64,000 nucleotides of DNA, taken from positions 1,884,001 through 1,948,000 of the forward strand of contig JACCIC010000019.1 of the NCBI GenBank assembly GCA_018907035.1, given 5' to 3'. Below are positions 61,280 to 64,000 of the stretch, piece by piece (position 1 is the first letter of the stretch; each line of letters starts with the position of its first letter). The notes beneath the pieces were generated by a model, which searched no databases, was not told the origin of the DNA, and saw only the letters and a program-made list of their open reading frames with translations. Position numbers and translations under genes: made by a program. Source of the DNA: Sycobia sp. Sy_11 (taxonomy: Eukaryota; Arthropoda; Insecta; Hymenoptera; Epichrysomallidae).

Positions 61280-63690
61280 TTTTAGGTTTTCGCTGAAAAA
61301 GTCATAATTCTTTCGTATATTATAAAAAGTATTAATAAATAATAATACAATATTATTACAAACGAAAAAAATTACTTAAAAGCTAATAAAAACTTAAATT
61401 ACATAGATAATGAAACAAACTTTTAATCGTCAACCATAATGCAAAAACGCAATATTCCATTGGTACAACATGAATATGTGAACGTCATACGTATAAGGAG
61501 TACATTGTATATAATACAAGAAGATTAGGATAAATACAGATTTTACGAATTAGCAAACGGTAAGGATAAAATGCAATCTTTTATTAACATATACTATATA
61601 GCAAGGAAGCACATCATGATCAAGTATTAACAGGCATAAATGGTTTGACGAGTTATAATGGAGAATTTATAAGAATATCATAAAAATAGTTGGTAAAAGA
61701 ATTATAAACATATTTTTAATTCTAATTATAGTTATATTACAAAAGAATTAGGGATATAAAATTTTTATATTCTGATTTGAAATCATTTTTTATTTTACTA
61801 TCTATTTAAATGGTTCGTCGATTTTATAACTATCAAAAAAATTTTTAGTGAAAACAATTCCACTGAACTGACGAATAGACTGACAGCGATCAGACTTCGA
61901 AGAATCATTTATAAGAAAGTCTTCGCTATTGACGTTATTTTCATTTTTTCATGATAAACGCAGTATGTAAAAGGAAGGTATATGATATGTTGAATAAATC
62001 CTTCAAATGAATATAATTAATTACAAAAATATAATTACAAAAATACGTAATATAAAAAATCTATGCACATCGTTTGAGAAAACAATTTTGGCATTTTCAA
62101 TATTTAAAATCGTTTGATGATGCGGACATCGTGCAAAAAGTACGGAAACAGCCTTCATGTTGAATTGAATGAAAATCACAAAAAAAAGCTTCTTATGCAT
62201 GAACTAAAGGTAAAAATCACCTGCAAGTCTCAAAATACACAAGTTTCCAAGTAGAAGTCCAAATTTCGAAAAAACTTCATTTCTTCATTTCCATTAACAA
62301 GTTCTAACGCGAAAAACGAGTTTTTTGATCTGTATTTGCTTTTATTAATACTAAAGCGCGTCGTCGTTTAGCGTTAATTCGTCGCGATTTTTTACACTAT
62401 AACATAATCATTTCATGGTTATTTATCTTACATGTGCGATACGAAGAAAACCTGAGGTATAATCCTCTTTAAAATTTTTTCGAAAAATGCAAAATGCACG
62501 CGTAACAGACATCGATGAAACTGAGATCGCTGATGAATTGCCAGATGATGGAGAATAATTGAACTGGATCAGGCAATCTTTTAAATGTATAGATATCGTG
62601 GATAATATCGTTTAATTATTGATAATCCCCAAGTATAGTCATACAGGCGCCTAGACATTCACGCGCGCACACAAAATAGAATTACATTCCCGTTACATTT
62701 ACATGAGTATTTCAGGATAATGTATAAAAACAATCTGTTTCTTTACCATCACCGTATTGACGAAAGCTTTTGCAGTATTAGGATAGCTATTTTTTTATTG
62801 TTTGGCTCCTCAAGTTTTTCAAACTATAACTAAAAAACAGCACGAAATATAAATATCATTTTCATCCACAGTTTATGAAGATGATTTGAATCCGAGCTTT
62901 ATACCTTTTTAAGCGAATAGACAATGGATAATTTTCATCCACATACAGTAACTATATCCTATTGTTGCTACTTTCCGTTGATTCGGCATGCAGGTTTGTC
63001 GAGTTGCTTTTGTGCGAATACCTCTGTTTAAACATACCCTTGTGGTTCAGTTCAAACAAATTATATAAAAAAAGCACATTTAAAGTATGATGAACTACTG
63101 CTGACAGTCTATAAAAGAATCCACCTAAGTAATTAAAACGTATTAATCTATTTTGACCAATTGGACATTGTTATCGTCGTTCAGCTTTCAGTATAATATT
63201 TTTGAGATCTTAATATGCCTTTTCAGAAAGAAAAATATTTTTTCCATTTTCCGATTTTTTTATTCGACAGTGACCTTTCTTTAAAATAATTTATTCACAT
63301 AAGATCTGTAACATTGTATAAAAATTTCATACTCTTCATTCTAGCATAGCATTTATACATGCTTTGATCCATTTGAAAAGTAAAAATTAGCTCTGTTAAA
63401 TATAATTAATAACTAAAATTTTCGGGACTTTTGATTAAATATAAAATAAAACAAAAACTATATGGTGCAGACCCAATATATATCATAATATATAAATCAT
63501 CAAGTAATAAACATCATAAATTCATAACAAGGAAATTAGAAAATATTACTTACTAGATTCTATACAATTACTAAAAAAGTTTCATATTTTCTAATTCAGC
63601 ATTAAAAATAAATAGGTTCCGAATTTTAAGTTTATACTATGCAATCTGAATTGCAAAATGAACAATGTATTTCTGTATTTTTTATTTTTT
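61280..63690. other. AT-rich intergenic DNA, no gene seen
   Basis: A short frame near 62489-62559 ending in TDIDETEIADELPDDGE looks protein-like but is too short to support. Nothing else is recognised. Confidence 0.45.
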
Positions 63691-63705
63691 GATATAATAT
63701 ATATA

Positions 63706-63708
<3 letters not shown>

Positions 63709-63765
<57 letters not shown>
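63709..63765. repeat. (TA)n microsatellite
   Basis: Perfect TA run of about 55 bp on the left border of a CpG-rich patch. Confidence 0.95.
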
Positions 63766-63768
<3 letters not shown>

Positions 63769-63908
63769 TAACGTTAGCCACGCCGCACGCGCCGTCGCGC
63801 GTCGCCCCCATGCATATAGAAATCGTGCATGTGCACCGAGCGGCAAAACGACCGTATATACTACCAAATTCGCATTGTTCTCCGAGGAGAACGGAACGGC
63901 AGCGGTTG

Positions 63909-63910
<2 letters not shown>
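63766..63910. promoter_or_regulatory. CpG-rich patch between two (TA)n tracts
   Basis: About 145 bp with CGCCGCACGCGCCGTCGCGCGTCGCCCCC is enclosed on both sides by TA runs. It repeats the island-plus-TA layout of the other GC-rich regions. The function is unknown. Confidence 0.35.

Positions 63911-63974
<64 letters not shown>
63911..63974. repeat. (TA)n microsatellite
   Basis: Perfect TA run of about 62 bp, among the longest in the window, close to its right edge. Confidence 0.95.
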
Positions 63975-63978
<4 letters not shown>

Positions 63979-64000
63979 ACGAGGTAAATCTAGCACGGCG

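Noticed and set aside
62489..62559. Short acidic peptide TDIDETEIADELPDDGE
   Set aside because: About 23 codons, no splice acceptor or start that I can defend.
1..64000. CRISPR arrays, operons, bacterial or viral genes
   Set aside because: No spaced direct repeats, ribosome-binding sites or compact gene runs. All features are those of animal nuclear DNA.

Overview
This is an AT-rich window of animal nuclear DNA, and I think it is from an insect. The decayed mariner, Tc1 and Jockey/I/R1-type retrotransposon proteins, the very long (TA)n microsatellites and the sharply bounded CpG-rich islands look most like a hymenopteran such as an ant. That species guess is inference, because no host gene is complete enough to prove it. 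There is no bacterial-style gene organisation, and I find no intact protein-coding host gene. The window reads as a gene-poor intergenic or large-intron region loaded with old transposable elements.

Layout. 0-7 kb: AT-rich DNA with a hammerhead-family repeat copy (0.65-0.97 kb), a diverged long inverted repeat (1.4-2.7 kb), a sharp hairpin (4.32 kb) and a doubtful LINE remnant (6.4-7.1 kb). 7.4-7.75 kb: GC-rich island. 9.7-14.6 kb: a head-to-head pair of the hammerhead-family repeat with a ribozyme-like motif in its loop, an R1-type endonuclease fragment, two more family copies and a small mariner scrap. 17.5-19.0 kb: a foldback MITE and a decayed Tc1 transposase. 20.7-22.3 kb: GC-rich sequence and (TA)n tracts. 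22.9-27.7 kb: another family copy, a decayed LINE with ORF1, endonuclease, RT scraps and RNase H, and a mariner C-terminus. 30.0-31.0 kb: large CpG island. 34.9-35.8 kb: a tRNA-derived SINE head, a second head-to-head family copy with a hammerhead-like loop, and a 110-bp tandem repeat. 36.6-39.3 kb: the best preserved LINE (ORF1 end plus endonuclease), cut off before the RT domain. 41.9-43.1 kb: CpG-rich island cut up by four (TA)n tracts. 47.8-50.1 kb: LINE and mariner relics. 55.7 kb: a possible first coding exon with a splice donor. 58.7-59.5 kb: CpG/GA-rich island. 60.3-61.3 kb: decayed mariner. 63.7-64.0 kb: a further GC-rich patch between (TA)n tracts.

The most interesting object is a dispersed repeat family of at least eight copies. 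Its pieces combine to suggest a non-autonomous foldback element. Two inverted arms of up to about 270 bp flank a loop that holds a minimal hammerhead-ribozyme-like motif (CTGA...GAAACGTC/GTT-GGAC), and a CAGTCGACATAAG tail follows the right arm. Minimal hammerheads of this kind are known from Penelope-like retroelements and retrozymes. The assignment here is from sequence pattern only.
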